6,176 nt of DNA, taken from contig CALBLG010000075.1 in the NCBI GenBank assembly GCA_937895975.1, positions 1-6,176 of the forward strand, given 5' to 3'. Shown piece by piece: positions 5,778 through 6,176 of this stretch. The notes under the pieces are model-generated. The model was not told where the DNA came from and ran no database searches. It saw nothing but the letters and a program-made list of their open reading frames with translations. The first letter of the stretch is position 1. Each line of letters starts with the position of its first letter. This stretch comes from an uncultured Slackia sp. GTDB taxonomy: Bacteria; Actinomycetota; Coriobacteriia; Coriobacteriales; Eggerthellaceae. A program made the translations under genes and the position numbers.

Positions 5778-5873
5778 CACAAGGAGGGGATGAACGACGC
5801 TTCAGATCGCGTCGATTCAAAATCTGCTTTGGGGAAGCAGGCAAGTAAAGGAGGGGAGCCTTTCGCTTGCAGG
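5741..5873 (-). ncRNA. Candidate small RNA with repeated C-rich (anti-Shine-Dalgarno) loops
   Basis: I predict a transcript of about 130 nt starting near 5873 on the minus strand and ending in the T-run at 5741. Its 5' end is a hairpin: GCAAG (5870-5866) with CTTGC (5845-5841), then after a small internal loop AAGG with CCTT, closing loop CUCCCCU (5858-5852). Directly after it comes CTGCTT (5840-5835) with AAGCAG (5829-5824), loop CCCCA. The third hairpin is CGACGC (5814-5809) with GCGTCG (5800-5795). A single-stranded UUCAUCCCCUCCUUGUG (5794-5778) follows, then the terminator hairpin with loop CUCCCCU (5767-5761). The nonamer (C/A)UCCCCUCC occurs three times. It is complementary to purine-rich ribosome sites, as in actinobacterial 6C RNA, Bacillus FsrA and staphylococcal UCCC-motif sRNAs. 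No open reading frame fits. The exact 5' end is inferred from the -10 position. It is not assigned to a known family. Confidence 0.55.
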
Positions 5874-5878
5874 GAAAA

Positions 5879-5932
5879 AGTATACAGACTTGTATTCGAG
5901 AAACTGTGAGCAGCCTGTGGATGCTTTGTGGA
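5879..5932 (-). promoter_or_regulatory. Promoter and 11-bp direct repeats of the candidate sRNA
   Basis: On the minus strand TATACT (5884-5879) is a 5/6 -10 element that places the start near 5873, just before the first hairpin. No -35 hexamer is present at 16-19 bases. Instead three repeats lie at exact 11-bp steps: on the plus strand TGTGAG (5905-5910), TGTGGA (5916-5921) and TGTGGA (5927-5932). The first overlaps the -35 position. Direct repeats at 11 bp are the usual layout of OmpR/PhoB-family response-regulator sites, so activation by such a regulator is inferred. Confidence 0.4.
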
Positions 5933-6176
5933 ACGGGACAGTCTTAGACATGCGTTCCGATTATTTCCATAGGCCAAGCTTATTGATCTGATTTTACGTG
6001 TGAAATTGATAAACAACGTCTATGGAAAATTATATTGAGAACATGTGGAGCTTAAAATAGGGACAAAGTATGAAATACGTGGTAAAAAATAGGAAATGAT
6101 GCATATATTCACGGTTTGCGCATGTTGTGGACGGGAAGCATGCCCCACGCTCCAGAAAAACTGGCGGTGAAACCGA
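5933..6176. other. AT-rich non-coding right end
   Basis: This stretch is clearly richer in A and T than the genes to its left and has many stops in all frames. Two further TGTGGA hexamers lie at 6044-6049 and 6126-6131. A frame open from an ATG at 6122 to the right edge has no ribosome site, so I do not call it. It is most likely an upstream regulatory region of a gene outside the window, or plain intergenic DNA. Confidence 0.5.
5964..6028. repeat. Spaced 9-bp inverted repeat in AT-rich DNA
   Basis: TTTCCATAG (5964-5972) and CTATGGAAA (6020-6028) are perfect inverted repeats 47 bases apart. The segment between holds a repeated ATTGAT and is AT-rich. It may be a looped operator pair or an RNA stem; nothing else supports either. 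Confidence 0.4.

Noticed and set aside
5790..5909. A 39-codon plus-strand reading frame starting at an ATG preceded by AAGGAGGGG
   Set aside because: The spacing between ribosome site and ATG is only 2 bases, the peptide is polar and featureless, and the same purine-rich string recurs inside two hairpin loops. The minus-strand sRNA explains it better.
4250..6016. Long minus-strand open frame of 588 codons across recN
   Set aside because: It is the shadow of the GC-rich recN reading frame. Its protein is rich in His, Arg and Cys without any domain, and it runs through two minus-strand terminators.
1..6176. CRISPR array, tRNA, rRNA or insertion sequence
   Set aside because: No regularly spaced repeats, no cloverleaf or rRNA-like segments and no transposase or terminal inverted repeats were seen.

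Overview
The window reads as chromosomal DNA of a GC-rich anaerobe. The most likely group is the Coriobacteriia (Eggerthellaceae-like actinobacteria). This is an inference from base composition, the oxygen-sensitive ferredoxin-type protein and the mix of housekeeping genes; nothing in the window fixes a species.

From left to right there are five protein genes. (1) The N-terminal 127 codons of a DNA-deoxyinosine (hypoxanthine) glycosylase lie on the minus strand and run off the left edge. (2) A gene-free stretch of about 450 bases carries a promoter, a pseudoknot-like element and a strong intrinsic terminator. It leads into an MFS transporter of the metabolite:H+ symporter (MHS) type on the plus strand, which ends in its own terminator. 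(3) A separately promoted 4Fe-4S ferredoxin-domain protein follows, with an unusual second cluster and a Cys-containing C-terminal domain. (4) Converging on it from the minus strand is a small YbaN/DUF454 inner-membrane protein. (5) Divergent from that gene is a complete recN, the SMC-like double-strand-break repair ATPase. The genes do not form one operon. Each has its own start region, and the two DNA-repair genes (glycosylase and recN) are not adjacent.

The right-hand 620 bases after recN hold no convincing protein gene. They contain two tandem intrinsic terminators whose T-tracts and G-U pairs work only on the minus strand. Upstream of these, on the same strand, are a -10 element and a chain of hairpins that present the same C-rich motif, (C/A)UCCCCUCC, three times, plus a further CCCCA loop. 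I interpret this as an undescribed small RNA of about 130 nt with anti-Shine-Dalgarno C-rich loops, comparable in design to actinobacterial 6C RNA, Bacillus FsrA and the UCCC-motif sRNAs of Staphylococcus. Its promoter lacks a -35 box but has three direct repeats spaced 11 bp at that position, as expected for activation by an OmpR/PhoB-type response regulator. This candidate sRNA and the structured, terminator-bearing leader of the MHS transporter are the two most interesting items in the window.
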